A stretch of 64,000 nucleotides of DNA, taken from positions 15,369,228 through 15,433,227 of the forward strand of contig OY997595.1 in assembly GCA_963921825.1 (NCBI GenBank), read 5' to 3'. This DNA comes from Erodium maritimum. Lineage: Eukaryota > Streptophyta > Magnoliopsida > Geraniales > Geraniaceae. Below are positions 9,930 through 21,100 of this stretch, piece after piece (position 1 is the stretch's first letter; every line of letters starts with the position of its first letter). The position numbers and the translations under genes are program-made. The notes beneath the pieces were generated by a model. It worked only from the letters and a program-made list of their open reading frames with translations, searched no databases and was not told the DNA's origin.

Positions 9930-12305
9930 AGAAGAACATGTAATATTATTACTGAGTGACGAGTACATAATTGTATCCATATTACAGGATAAAATCCAAC
10001 TAAATAACAGAAAGCAATAACCGAAAGTAAATGTTGCTTGATGCTTAAGGGCGGTTGAAGGGGGGTATCTGCGGTAGCTTCCAGACGAACCCTTGAAACC
10101 GATACAGCATGCTTCTACCATATGACACTGGCCGAGCCAGCCGAGTGAGAGGGAATACTGGTGGACTGCCATCTCCCCCGGTGAGTCAGCGTGCGTCGTC
10201 CTCCCTTGACTGATAATATTAGGGCTCCTGAACGCGGGATTGCTGACACCGGACTGGTAGGGGAGACAGATATCGACCGTCGATGGTACCCTCGCCATCT
10301 ATCCGCCAGGAAGGGGTCACAGTCGACCACCTCCTTCCTGGGCCTCCTTAGACTCATTCCTGGAGGCGGGGGTGCTTGCGCCCCCCCGCCGCTCCTACAT
10401 TTGAGCCTCCATCTGATGCCGTTGAACCCTCCGATTCCTCCGGTTCCTCCTCTCTGCCTTGTCTCTTCTTCCCGGACAGAGACGACCCTGCTTCCATTGC
10501 CAACCACCTCATCCTGCTTGCCGCCGATGACATCCAACCACTCCCCATCGGGGCACCCCCCGCCGGCCTTTGCGCCGAGAAGCACAACGCCTCCCCGCCG
10601 GCTTGCCGCAGCGTCATCGACTCTGGCTCCGAGAGGACCTCCTCGTCCTCCTTAGCCCCGTCCTATTCCGTCGCCTGGATCACCTTCTCCGACTCCCAGC
10701 CCGATTCTTCCTCGGGTTCGACCTCCTCCCCCGAAGACAGTGCCGTCTGCACGTCCTCCCCCGACCCCGATCCTGTACGCTCGCGATCACGGTCCACGTC
10801 GCCGGCCTGCACAATCTCTACCAACCAACCCACCCGGAGTTCAATACTCGACGGGAAGGGGTTACAACGAGCAGCGGAAGGATCTGGTCTACTCCAACGC
10901 AACGATCGGTCTACTAAAACCGATTTGAAGATTCCCAATTGAAAAATCAGGACTAGGACGACGAAAAGGGGCACGAGATTACCTTCCCTACGCTGTCGAT
11001 CGACCTGGCTTGCGAGCCCACCTCTTGGTTTGCCACCGCCGGCCGACCTTGACGATGCCCAGGGCCGGCTCAACCAGTTTCGGGACCTTAAGCGATGATT
11101 TTTTATGGGAATTTTTGTTTCTTTTAGAGTTAGATGATATTTTTAAAGTTTGTTAACCAATGTAGATACACTTAAATGAGATAAATAATAAATTGTATAA
11201 TATGAATCAATTTAAATGTATTAATAAAAATAGTTATTTCATTAACTTATCAAAACCTCCCTTGAGCGACTATTTTTTTGGAAAATTTACCTTAGCTATT
11301 TTTATAATGTTTTAATTTTCCATTTTAATTTTATTTTGTATAACTTTATTTATACTTTTTAATTGGTTATGAATTATGATAAAAACTATGATATAACTTA
11401 AACAATAAAAGACTTATGTTATATAAAAATATATTAAGATTTTAATTGCATTTTCATTAATATATATGTTTACTATTTAATAAAAGTTAAAATATTCGAA
11501 TTATAACATACTGTATGTTTGGAGATGGAGGTGAATATACAAATAAACTGAAATTATTGATAAAATAAAAGATTTAGTCGTACTTTCACATAAATTTTAT
11601 GAAAAATCAAGAGTTCGAACTAAATAATGATCAAGATTTGAAAAAAAAAACATGAAAGATTAAGATGATAATATAGATAAGCAAATTGAATTAAAGAATT
11701 TTGCATTAATTGAAGTTAAGAGTTGTAAACAGAATAAGAGAAATAAATTACAGAGAAAATTAAACATAACTATTAAGTAGATGGACTTAGAAGATACGTG
11801 AATGTCTTGATAATTTATGGATATACCTTAAAACTATTTTCTTATGCTAAAAAATTATTCTTACTAAACATTGATATTGAGGCCTTTTAGTTAAATAAAA
11901 AAAAATTAGGTCAAATTAGAAGATGTTTATATGTAGGTGAAATTGATAACATGTATATATATATATATTTAGTGGCCAAATTAGATTTGAAGCCTTAATT
12001 TTTTATAATGAAATAATACCCAATATGTTTTTTAAAGCTAATAAATGATTTTTGGGGGCCTAATTAATTAGGGGGCCTTAAGCCATGGCTTAACTAGCTT
12101 AAAGGGAGAGCCGGCCTTGACGGTGGCGGCGACGAGCTTCCATCCATGTGAATGATGCTCGTACAAGTAGCCACACCATAGCACCATACAAAACTCCTTT
12201 GTATTGACCAAACCCAGCGACACCATTGATACCCTAGCGACGACGAAAAGAGAAGCCCTAATCACAACTTTTTCTCTCTTCCTTCAAAACATCTTTTTGT
12301 TTAAT
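9920..12305 (-). mobile_element. Non-LTR retroposon (minus), split by a hAT insertion
   Basis: The target duplication GAGGTCTATATATAT is present at 9892-9906 and 12306-12320. On the minus strand the element starts near 12305 with an A-rich leader and a stretch reading AGGGCTTCTC...GTCGTCGC, and ends near 9925 with AATAATATTACATGTTCTTC before the TA-rich duplication. Frames such as minus 12068-12265 (MIRASLFVVARV...) and minus 10663-11073 flank the hAT insertion and may once have been joined. I do not recognise the protein. It is either a non-autonomous LINE-mobilised element or a retroposed host transcript. Confidence 0.6.
11060..12119. mobile_element. Non-autonomous hAT-like DNA transposon
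   Basis: The ends are inverted: CAGGGCCGGCTC at 11060 and, reversed, CAAGGCCGGCTC ending at 12119, a typical hAT terminus. Inside these, CCTTAAGC and TTTTTTA/AAAAA blocks also mirror each other. The flanking octamers are ACGATGCC (11052-11059) and ACGGTGGC (12120-12127), 6 of 8 identical, which fits an aged 8-bp duplication. The interior is about 80% AT with no transposase. Confidence 0.7.
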
Positions 12306-12321
12306 GAGGTCTATATATATA

Positions 12322-12652
12322 GTTAAAATCTTTAAAATGTAACCGTATATATATATATTTTTTTGAAAAAAAGTCTCTACAAACCAAAATTTAATACAAA
12401 AAAAGATCGAACACCTCCGAAATAAAGATAATTGAATAGTATCATGAGGCACCTAGTTTGAAGACCTCCTAACCCACATGAGATTTAGAGTGACAATTTT
12501 AAACATTAATTTTATACGAAAACCCCATTTCTATACTATCCTTGATACTGTTTTTGTGTACATATTATGTCACTTTCATTTTTAAGTTTTATCGGTGACT
12601 TTTACTTAGTTGTCAAAAATAGTGAAATTTGTCCAAACACATTATTCTATTA
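12322..12652. other. AT-rich intergenic DNA
   Basis: No gene or repeat structure seen. An A-rich run at 12361-12373 and scattered TA repeats are the only features. Confidence 0.3.
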
Positions 12653-12980
12653 GGGGAAAACCATGGGTTCTAGGTTTGTTTTGGCGATTCTAACTGGGTT
12701 TGACCTTTCCTTGCACTTCCCAACTACGCTTGACCTTTTTTTTTTGCAGAAACTAACAATTTCCGTCTATTTTAATGGATTCCGTTAGGTTTTTGACACG
12801 TGTTGGTCACGTGCTCAGTAACATTTTTTTAACAGAATCGTCAAAATAGACGGAAAATGTTACTTTGCGCAAAAAATGGAAAGATCACAGTTGGGAAGTG
12901 AAAGGAAAGGTCAAGACCAGTTATGATCGCCAAAACAAATCTCAAGTGGAGTTAGGACCCATGGTATATTTAACGTTGAG
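12653..12980. mobile_element. MITE with long terminal inverted repeats
   Basis: The left arm (about 12653-12785) and right arm (about 12835-12980, reversed) match over roughly 130 bases. Shared blocks include ACCATGGGT, TTGTTTTGGCGAT, CTTGACCTTTCCTT, CACTTCCCAACT and TTCCGTCTATTTT. The loop is short (about 12786-12834). I could not find an unambiguous target duplication, so the superfamily is open; the long arms favour a Mutator-like MITE. Confidence 0.65.
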
Positions 12981-13134
12981 TCTATCGTCAAATTCAGTGT
13001 TCAACGTTATACCAGCTATAAATGCTTAAGTTGGGCTTTTTTATTTGATGGGCGCGGTCTTTCACCCTTTTTTATATTTTCATTTCCCTTATTGTTAGTT
13101 TGAAATTTTTATATTAGTGAATTTTATTATGGTC

Positions 13135-14100
13135 TCTAAGGTTTTTTTGAGTGCAAAGGGCCAATTTTATTTGAATTTAATCATAATATCAAGAGAAGAA
13201 TAGTGGGATAGAAAACCATCTAGGGATGACTCGACACCTAATCCTCTAGTTATTGATTATATATTTAAACGGTTAAACGTCAATGCAAAAGAACAAATTA
13301 TAAAAAACAACAAAACCAATCCTAGCTCGACCTGAAACCAACCAAAGGTGCCTGAAAACAGCTGGAACTTCCCGAGAGGCTCACTAAAAATTTAGGTAAA
13401 GCGTGTGGTGTGAGCAAGGAACTCTGGAACTAGTGGAGGAGGATGATCAACTGCAATCTATCGTGATAGGGGTGAGACGGTTCTCCTCCCCGACGTCCCG
13501 CTTCCCCACTGGTGCCTTATTGGATTTGGTGAGGCTACCTAGCAGTCCTTGCCTAATTTTGTGGGCCACCCAAAAGCACCTGATACCAAACTTGAATCGT
13601 CATCTGCGATAAGAATCCATGATCAAGCTGTGGATATGACTATGATGGCACAGTAAGCTAGCCTGATTGAGAAGAGAGCCAACGCAGCAGGTCGACGTGA
13701 ATCGTCTTTGGAGACGTCCCAATCTTCGAATATAGTGGTGCAGAGACTCGAAGGCGTGGATGAGAGAACCACCGCAACAAGAAGTCGCATATCGCCTCTA
13801 CAGATACCCCATCCTATAAACACAACAGGGTTGAGACTCAGAGGCTTATGGGGAGGACCACCGCGAAAGGTAACCGTGGATAGCATCTGGAGGTGTCCCG
13901 TCCTTCGAGTATAATAACGTTGAGGATTAGAGGTGCGAGGAAAAAAGCATGACTTTTTCTATGAGCCAGACCATGATGAAACACACAAACATCGTGTGTG
14001 GTGGACTAGCTTTATACAACCACGATGATGTCTATATCAGAGAGGAGAGCATACAACTAGGGTTTCGTAATGTTTTGAGATGAAGCCACATCGTATAAAA
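13135..14100 (-). mobile_element. Probable degenerate retroposon (minus)
   Basis: On the minus strand the block ends with an AT-rich tail reading AAATAAAATTGGCCC followed by CACTCAAAAAAA (plus-strand T run at 13142-13148), like a non-LTR 3' end. Two related segments of about 130 bp repeat inside (around 13700-13790 and 13800-13915, both with GACGTCCC or GTGTCCCG and a CTTCGA(G/A)TATA block). No target duplication found and no protein recognised. Confidence 0.35.
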
Positions 14101-15311
14101 CACTAAAAATAATTAGTTTAAATTTTTATATAAACTTTAAATTTCACCCTGAGTCATCCTATATAAGCCATTAAAACTAAATTCAATCTGAATAAAAAAT
14201 GTTGATTGAAACTTATTTATTTTCTTAACTCGAACACAGGCATCAAATATAGTTAAACATCTCCGCGATGAGTCCATTTCAGATAATCTCATATGGGGTT
14301 GGGTACAATTGTACCCACTTGGAACACAATAATACCTTCCTGCAAATATTGGAAAACAGCAACATCAATTTCAACAACCTCCCATGTCCTTGTTTCTTCC
14401 TACGTGTTTTCATAAACCCTAGTAGGAACCAATTCAAAACCTCAACATACATACAGTATATGTATACACGCTCTTCTCTGTCGTGTAAGAACGGTCCATT
14501 ATTATTGTTTTCCTCAATCTTGATCATATCTCATTAATTAATTGCATATATACATATATATGGGTTGTTGTATGAAATAAATTGAATTAAAACCATCCTA
14601 GCTATTCATGTCATATAATTAATTCCCTTTTCTTGGGGACCAGCTCATAAACCCAGTTGATATCATTACTCTCCATCATCACCACTCTGTCTTCCTCTAA
14701 TTCTACTTCTACTACTACTCGTACTATACTGTTCCATTGTCTCTCAATACCACTTTTTATTTATTTATTAAAAAAATCTCTCAACTGGTTCAAATCGATC
14801 AAATTCTCGTTCTTTTATGTGTGTGTAAATATCCCCATATTTAAAATATGTGCACACAATTAGCATTCTTTCTGGGATTTCCATGAAGAACTCAGCTTAA
14901 TTAGCTGCAAATATATCAGAAGAATGAAAAAAAAGGATTGTAAATTATTGTGACATATGAAAAGAATTAGGACAAACAAAAACGATAGAGCAATTAAGGT
15001 TTTACAGATTGCATGAATTAACCCAAACAATAATTAATATATATGGGGTTCCGACAATAATGTTCCTCTCTATATTTACCGAACAAATAAACAAACCTCA
15101 TTACATGAATAAATTATATGAAGCTAAACTATATACCCGTTGCTTATAGCTCGAACTATTCCATTACAATTCTTAAACACATGAACCATAAATTTCTTAA
15201 AAGCCTATGACTTTTAATTTTCTCATTGGAAATTGTGAGTGCAGTTATGAGATTCATATCTGCACCGTGGTTGGTTATAAATGTGATTCACACACCTGAA
15301 ATCAAAGCCCT
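14101..15311. other. Apparently unique AT-rich sequence downstream of the CLE gene
   Basis: No transposon signature seen. It includes TA-rich and TTA-rich stretches and small open frames (14268-14537, 14657-14863) with no recognisable product. It lies 3' of the minus-strand CLE gene and should hold its 3' UTR and terminator, but I see no specific signal that places them. Confidence 0.4.
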
Positions 15312-15533
15312 TTATCTCTTGTTGTGTAAAGGGTTCGAACCGGTCGGAACCCTACGCATCTCCGACTCGAACCCCGAGGAACGACCGCCGCCTGCCGCCG
15401 GGTCAAAGCCTTGATGATGTAGGTGCTGGTTTCTGGTGGAAGGACCCGAAAAGCTTGCGAGCCTTATGGCATGGATCCTAGGAGACACCACCACAAGAGT
15501 CAGAGCCAGAAGAACTAAGTGAAAGCGATTCAT
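15312..15533 (-). CDS. CLE (CLAVATA3/ESR-related) signalling peptide precursor
   Basis: An intact 73-residue single-exon frame. Residues 1-22 form a hydrophobic signal peptide (MNRFHLVLLALTL...IHA), a variable middle follows, and residues 60-71 are the CLE motif RRVPTGSNPLHN, with KR ending the protein. Length and layout are standard for CLE precursors, which are secreted and cut to a 12-13-residue ligand for leucine-rich-repeat receptor kinases controlling meristem or vascular growth. The seventh motif residue is Ser instead of the common hydroxylated Pro, as in Arabidopsis CLE40 and CLE20; the two prolines at motif positions 4 and 9 and the HN end are kept. A TATA box lies about 75 bp upstream of the ATG. 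This is the only convincing host gene in the window. Which CLE member it is cannot be said from the motif alone. Confidence 0.9.
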   Translation of the reverse strand: MNRFHLVLLALTLVVVSPRIHAIRLASFSGPSTRNQHLHHQGFDPAAGGGRSSGFESEMRRVPTGSNPLHNKR

Positions 15534-15604
15534 GTTGGTTTCGAGATTTGAGAGAGAGCCGAGAGCTGAAAAGGCTTGCTTTCGTTACGCTTTTTTTTTC
15601 CTTC

Positions 15605-15611
15605 ATTTATA
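15605..15611 (-). promoter_or_regulatory. TATA box of the CLE gene
   Basis: The minus strand reads CCATATAAATGAAGG here, 72-78 bases before the start codon at 15533. That leaves room for a transcription start about 30 bp downstream and a 5' leader of roughly 40-50 nt rich in purines (GAGAGAGAGCCGAGAG). Confidence 0.5.
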
Positions 15612-16072
15612 TGGCCAAGTTGTTGGGTTAACTATTTAAAAAAAAAGTTGTGTTTTCTATAATATATTTTTATTTTTAGTTTAATCTATTTTTGTCGTAC
15701 CATCTCACTCGTTTGTTCACACGTATCATCAGCCTCTCCGCCATTTGATCTTGATCGATCTATCACCGACATAACATGGCCGTCCACGGTGACCGGCGAT
15801 GCCACAACTAATTCTCTTAATTGTGGAAACGGTCAAGGTCTTTGTGAGGATGTGACATTGTGGACATGAGATGACCAAAAGGCCCATTGTTTGTGTATTT
15901 GGCTACGAGAAATGCAATGGTCATTTCTGTCATAAGAAAGGTCAAGAATCTGGCCGACCTACTTGATTAGTATCGTAGAAAATAAATGTCACCAATACAT
16001 TTGTCAAATATCATATCATATAATAATCATACCCTAGATCTGAATGTGTTAATAAAATAATTAGATAAGTTG
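15612..16072. other. CLE upstream region
   Basis: Non-coding. It presumably carries the CLE promoter; a T-rich tract at about 15635-15680 is the only marked feature. No transposon ends seen before 16073. Confidence 0.35.
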
Positions 16073-16088
16073 TTATTGGATTGAGATT

Positions 16089-16967
16089 TTTTTTAGACGG
16101 ACAAACAGAGATGTGTATTATACCAATAGAAAGATTACAAAGTGAACCAAATGGTCCTGGGCATTAGAATATTGTCCGAGCCTCTCGTAGGCAACCCAGT
16201 TCTCATGGGTCCCGTTGAAAACTCTACTTTTCATCGTAGATACATACTGAGGACAACCTCTTACCAGACGTTCCAAATTATTGAAACTAAAATTGAAAAC
16301 AAAATAGCAGAATAAAATACAAATAAAACAATTCATAACTGAAACTAAAATTGCATCCAAACTAAAACAGGAAAAGCGAGCTGCTTTTTTGCTCCTCCCG
16401 GGACGGCCAAGCAACGTCGGTCCCGGGTCATGACGGGTAGGCCCCGGATCCCAAATCCACTAATTGTATCGTTCCAAAACCTTCTCCAAGCGACCCGTAC
16501 GGGTGTTCGGTTGTAGAATAAAGGGTTATTTTCATCTCACTATCCTAACTATGTGGGTTTTTTCATCCTACTACCCTAACTATTTTTTGTGGCACCTCAC
16601 TACCCTAGAATGCATTTTTTTTCACTTTCATACCCGTCGTCAATTTGCCATCCATTTTTGGATGAAAACACTTAAAAGTCCATAATACCTACCACTAACA
16701 ATCAAAATTTCAAAAACATGCCATTGGTTTTCAAAATTTCTTTTAAAAATCAGTTTTTAATCTCACAAACATGCATTCTACGGTAGTGAGGTGCCACAAA
16801 AAAAATACATTATAGAGTAGTGAGGTGCCACAAAAATAGTTAGGGTATGAAAGTGAAAAAAAAAGCATTCTAGGGTAGTGAGGTGCCACAAAAAATAGTT
16901 CGGGTAATGAGATGAAAAAAACCACATAGTTAGGATAGTAAGATGAAAAATATATCCCTAGAATAAA
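16089..16967 (-). mobile_element. Non-LTR retroposon (minus) containing a MULE-type MITE
   Basis: The perfect 16-bp duplication TTATTGGATTGAGATT lies at 16073-16088 and 16968-16983. A T run at 16089 onward is the poly(A) tail of a minus-strand insertion. Its 5' part (16441-16495) resembles 4907-4960. The frame at minus 16118-16414 has no recognisable product. The 5' end is interrupted by a later DNA transposon at 16523-16958, so the retroposon itself was only about 430 bp, probably 5'-truncated. Confidence 0.75.
16523..16958. mobile_element. Mutator-like MITE with long inverted arms
   Basis: Flanked by the 9-bp duplication TAGAATAAA (16514-16522 and 16959-16967), the size expected of Mutator-like elements. 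The ends are inverted (GGGTTATTTTCATCTC and, reversed, GGGATATATTTTTCATCT), and the arms continue with CACTATCCTAACTATGTGG, TTTGTGGCACCTCACTACCC and TAGAATGC blocks. The right arm carries the TGGCACCTCACTACC block several times. No coding capacity. Confidence 0.8.
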
Positions 16968-16999
16968 TTATTGGATTGAGATTGAGTTTACATAGCTTG

Positions 17000-17925
17000 C
17001 TCCTTCATCTCAATAGGCCGTCCTAGCCCTTCACTTATAATTTGAGCTCTTTCCCACGCATATAATTCTGACCATCGATCATCATTCTACCACCATCACT
17101 ACCTCCTTTTCCATTTGCTTCAGCGTCTTTGTTTTGGATCCCCTTTTAAAATAGTCGGGGAAGAGAACAAAAACACTACGTTACCCCGACTATTGCTTGT
17201 GGTGGCTTCACTGTGGTCCCACACCTGTTGTCTTGCTCTACGGGCCACCAGTTTCATCGGGAGGACGGGAATACCCCGACGACAAAAGAGGACCAACTCT
17301 GTTCACCATGGATCTCCGCGCAAGGTCCTCTCAGCCCCCGATTCAAATCATTGAGATTGGGATCATCGGTTGGCTTTGCAGGCGTGATCGACGTTGAAAG
17401 ACGGTGGTCTCCCCCTTCTCCTAGAGTGGCGGCAACAATAAGTGAAAAACTGACAATGGCACCGTGTTGTCGTGGGTCACGAACAAAAGCCCTTGTTGGC
17501 TCTATCAACCAGGCGAGGTCTGCTACGTAGCCTCACCCATTCCAACGAGGATCAGACGGGAGAATGGGCGTTGTTGAGGAGACACGCCCCGTCCCAATGG
17601 GATCTGACGGGAACTAGAGCCTAAGTCTCCTCATTTTCTTGGGGACCTTAAATGCCTAGCATTATCCTCACCTCCCCTTAAGGGTCTCCACCGAGGGATC
17701 AACGTGTTCGTTAGAAAAAACAGGTCTTTCCGAGTCGAGCCATGAAAAGTAGACGATGGGATAATAGTGCGCCTCCTGTGGAAAGAGGGATTCACCCCTC
17801 AGAAGTCACCTGGAATAGCGGGACATTTAGTTAAAAGATTAACGTCTCGGGGTCTCTCCGAGAATGTGTATCACCCTTTTTTCATTCATCTTTCATCAAT
17901 GAAATTGTCGATAATGTTAAAAAAA
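17000..17925 (+). mobile_element. Possible plus-strand retroposon
   Basis: GC-rich body with disordered frames ending in an AT-rich tail (ATCAATGAAATTGTCGATAA, then TGTTAAAAAAAT at about 17914-17926), like other non-LTR 3' ends in this window. No target duplication found; the left limit is a guess. Confidence 0.3.
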
Positions 17926-18114
17926 TAGATGTTTTTTGTTACTATGGGATGAATAGTTTTTTTTTTTGTGAAAGTATGGGATGAATAGTTTTATTTCATA
18001 TTAAATGGTAGAAAAAAAACAGCTTATCAAATTTGACAAATGTTTCCTCTCCGTCATATCCATTATGCCAAACACATTTATTATTGGTGCAATTGTTTAA
18101 AATTCTATATCCAT

Positions 18115-21100
18115 CCTTTTTTCTTTTGAGAAAGTACGAGATATATTATTTAAATATCGATAATAAGGACCCGATGAAATGGCTCCTGTATAAACCCTTT
18201 TGTCATTCCCAGACAGGAGAGGAACATGCCGCCTTAGCAAGCCAATGAGTTGCTTTGTTCGTTTTCCGTCTTACAAAATCGAGTTGCACGTCTTCGAGTC
18301 TAGATAATAGGGAAATACAATCGATGGCGACTATCCTTGTAAGAGAAGATGATCTTCTCCTTTTGTTGATCATATCCACTATGACCTTGCAATCATCTCG
18401 GATGATGGCTTTCTGATGTGGTCTCTAAATTACCCATTGTAACGCATAACATAAGCTTCCACCAATCCTGGATCTTAGGGGCCCCGAAAGGAGGAGGATC
18501 TTGCCTTCATGATCTGGCCTATATCCTCCCTACACACCCAACCTTTACCTAGATGTCTTGTTTCTACGAAGAGAGCTCCATCTGTACTAATAGCCCATGA
18601 CCCTTGAGGTGGATAAGACCATATTGCTTCTGCTCCCTAGACCACTAGATTATGAAGAGTTTCCCATCCTCTGACAAGCTTTCACTTCCAACCACACTAC
18701 ATTCAGAAATGAGGGCGTGTAATGGATTGATTATACTACCAGATCAATGTCATCCCCACCTTCCTGTTTCTGGCCTTCCATATTTCCTATAGGAGGAAGC
18801 CTATCTCTCTTATTTTATTCAAAGGGTTTATGACCAACATGACTCTCATCCATTCTATAAAGTCTCCCACTTCATTGGGAAGGGACAACCCACTCTTTCC
18901 TTAGCATGATGCCGCTACCGAGCATGTAACAAACAAGTGTATTTCTGATTCCTCTCCTCCTTGGCAGAAGTACAGGTCGCCACTATGTTTACCCTTTTGG
19001 TCCGAAATCTAGCTTCCACCTAAAAGCATAACGCACAAGTTCGCCAAAGAAAGTTCTGGACCTTTAGAAGGACGTCAAGACCCCAAATAGACGTCTAGAT
19101 GTATGAGGATGTGGTTGGGAATGCATGCCTGTGATTGAGAAAACCGTAAGCCGACTTGACTGAGTATTGTCCTAATTGTTCTCTTGAACAATACCACGAG
19201 TCCGAACTAGCCGTATTACTAGTTGGGACTTATATGATGGCTAGGTTGTCCCTCTCGTCGACAACTCCTAAATCTTCCCCTCGTCCCATTTTCTAGAGTT
19301 TGGTTCCATAAGTCCCAGCACATTTAGTTGTTCAAGCTCTACATTTGTCGATCTGATCCAAGACTCCATCCCAATGAGCCACGAATGCCGAAGAATTGGG
19401 GTTGAGGTCCCTTGTCCAATAGATCTGCGAGCCCCCTGCTTTACCAAACCTTGTGCTGAAAGAAGGCTTTGCCAAATGAAACTCTGATTGATTCCTTTCT
19501 TTGCTTCTAAAGACGAAGTGTCCTGAAAATATCTCGCCTTTAGCACCCTTTCCACCAACCTAGATTCATCCGTCGCTATTTTCCAAAGTTGTTTTCCTAG
19601 TAAGACAGTGTTGAAATATTGTAGATTCCTAAAGCCCAAACCTCCCACTTCCTACGGACATGACATTGTCGACTAGGATTGCCAAATAATTGGGTTATCA
19701 CTTCCTCCTCATGACTTCCAACAGAACCTCGCTAAAGCCACGTTTATTTTATCTTTGTGCCTTACGAGAGTCGCATGACACTCATTGCATATGTTGGTAT
19801 AGATTGAAGCACCGACTTTACCAGAACCTCCTTTCTTGCCACGTTTAGCATTTTTCCATACCATCTCCAAATTCATCGCATGATTGAATCTAAGATAACT
19901 GTAAGCTCTGCTTCCTGCTACGTCCCATCAATTTTGGAACCCCTAGATATGGGGATGGGGTCTGGAGCTCTGGAATCCCCAACAGTCGTACCCCATTCCC
20001 CTCTAGCGTCGACATGGGTGTTGGTGCTAAAGAACAAAGACAATTTCTGAAGATTTACGACCTGCCATGAGGCTTTCTCGAACATTCTAAGGTAGTTTCT
20101 GACTCTCCCCATTTCAATGTGTGATGCCTTGCAGAAAACTTAACAATCGTCTGCAAAGAATAAGTGAGTAATTGGTGGCGCCAGAGGCGCAATACTTACC
20201 TCGTGGATGAGGCACTGACTTTCTGCTGACTGGAGAAGACGAGCAAATCCTTCCATACAAAATAGGAACATATATGGTGATAGGGGGTCCCCTTGGCGAA
20301 TGCCCCATTACGATTGAATAAAACCCATCTTCCGGCCTCTTGCCACTATGTTATATGTCACTGAGTAGGTATATCGACGCAATAGAGAGATCCAATCCTC
20401 CCGAAAACCAAACGCCCTCAGCATATCCCACAGAAATCCCCATTCAACTTTGTAATAAGCCTTTCTCATATCTTCAAGGCTGCCCAACCTTCGTGTACTT
20501 TCTTCTTATTCTTCATGAAGTGCAGAGTTTCAAAGGATAGGATAATATTATCTTGTATTGACCGTCCCGGAACAAAAGCTCATTGAGTAGACGAAATAAT
20601 ACTTTCCAAAGTACCTTTAAGACGGTTAGCCGCTACCTTTGACACATTTTTGAACAAAACATTGCATAATGCAATGGGTTGAAGATCCTTAAGACTCACA
20701 TGTGTCTCCACCTTTGGGGTGAGGACTAGAGTCGCTTGATTGAGAAAGGGCGGGACCCCTCCCCCTTCAAAAATATGTTGACAAGGGACTTAACGTCCTC
20801 TCCGCCCGTGGACCAATATTTTTGATAGAAGAATGGATTGAGCCCATCCGGTCCTAGAGATTTGTTAGGTCCCATTGAAAATGTGGCATCTCTTACCTTT
20901 TCTAACGTGAGTAGGGCCAGAACAACATCATTCTAACTGTCAATAGTTGGTTGAACAAACTAGGGCAACCAAGATGCCATCGATCTGTTTGACTTTTTGG
21001 ACAAAGTTTTGTAGAATGAGAGAATGTGGTCTCCCAGCCCCGTTTCCCATGTCAACACCGTCTGTCACTTTGTTAATTTTCCTCCTTTGAGAGGCGGAAG

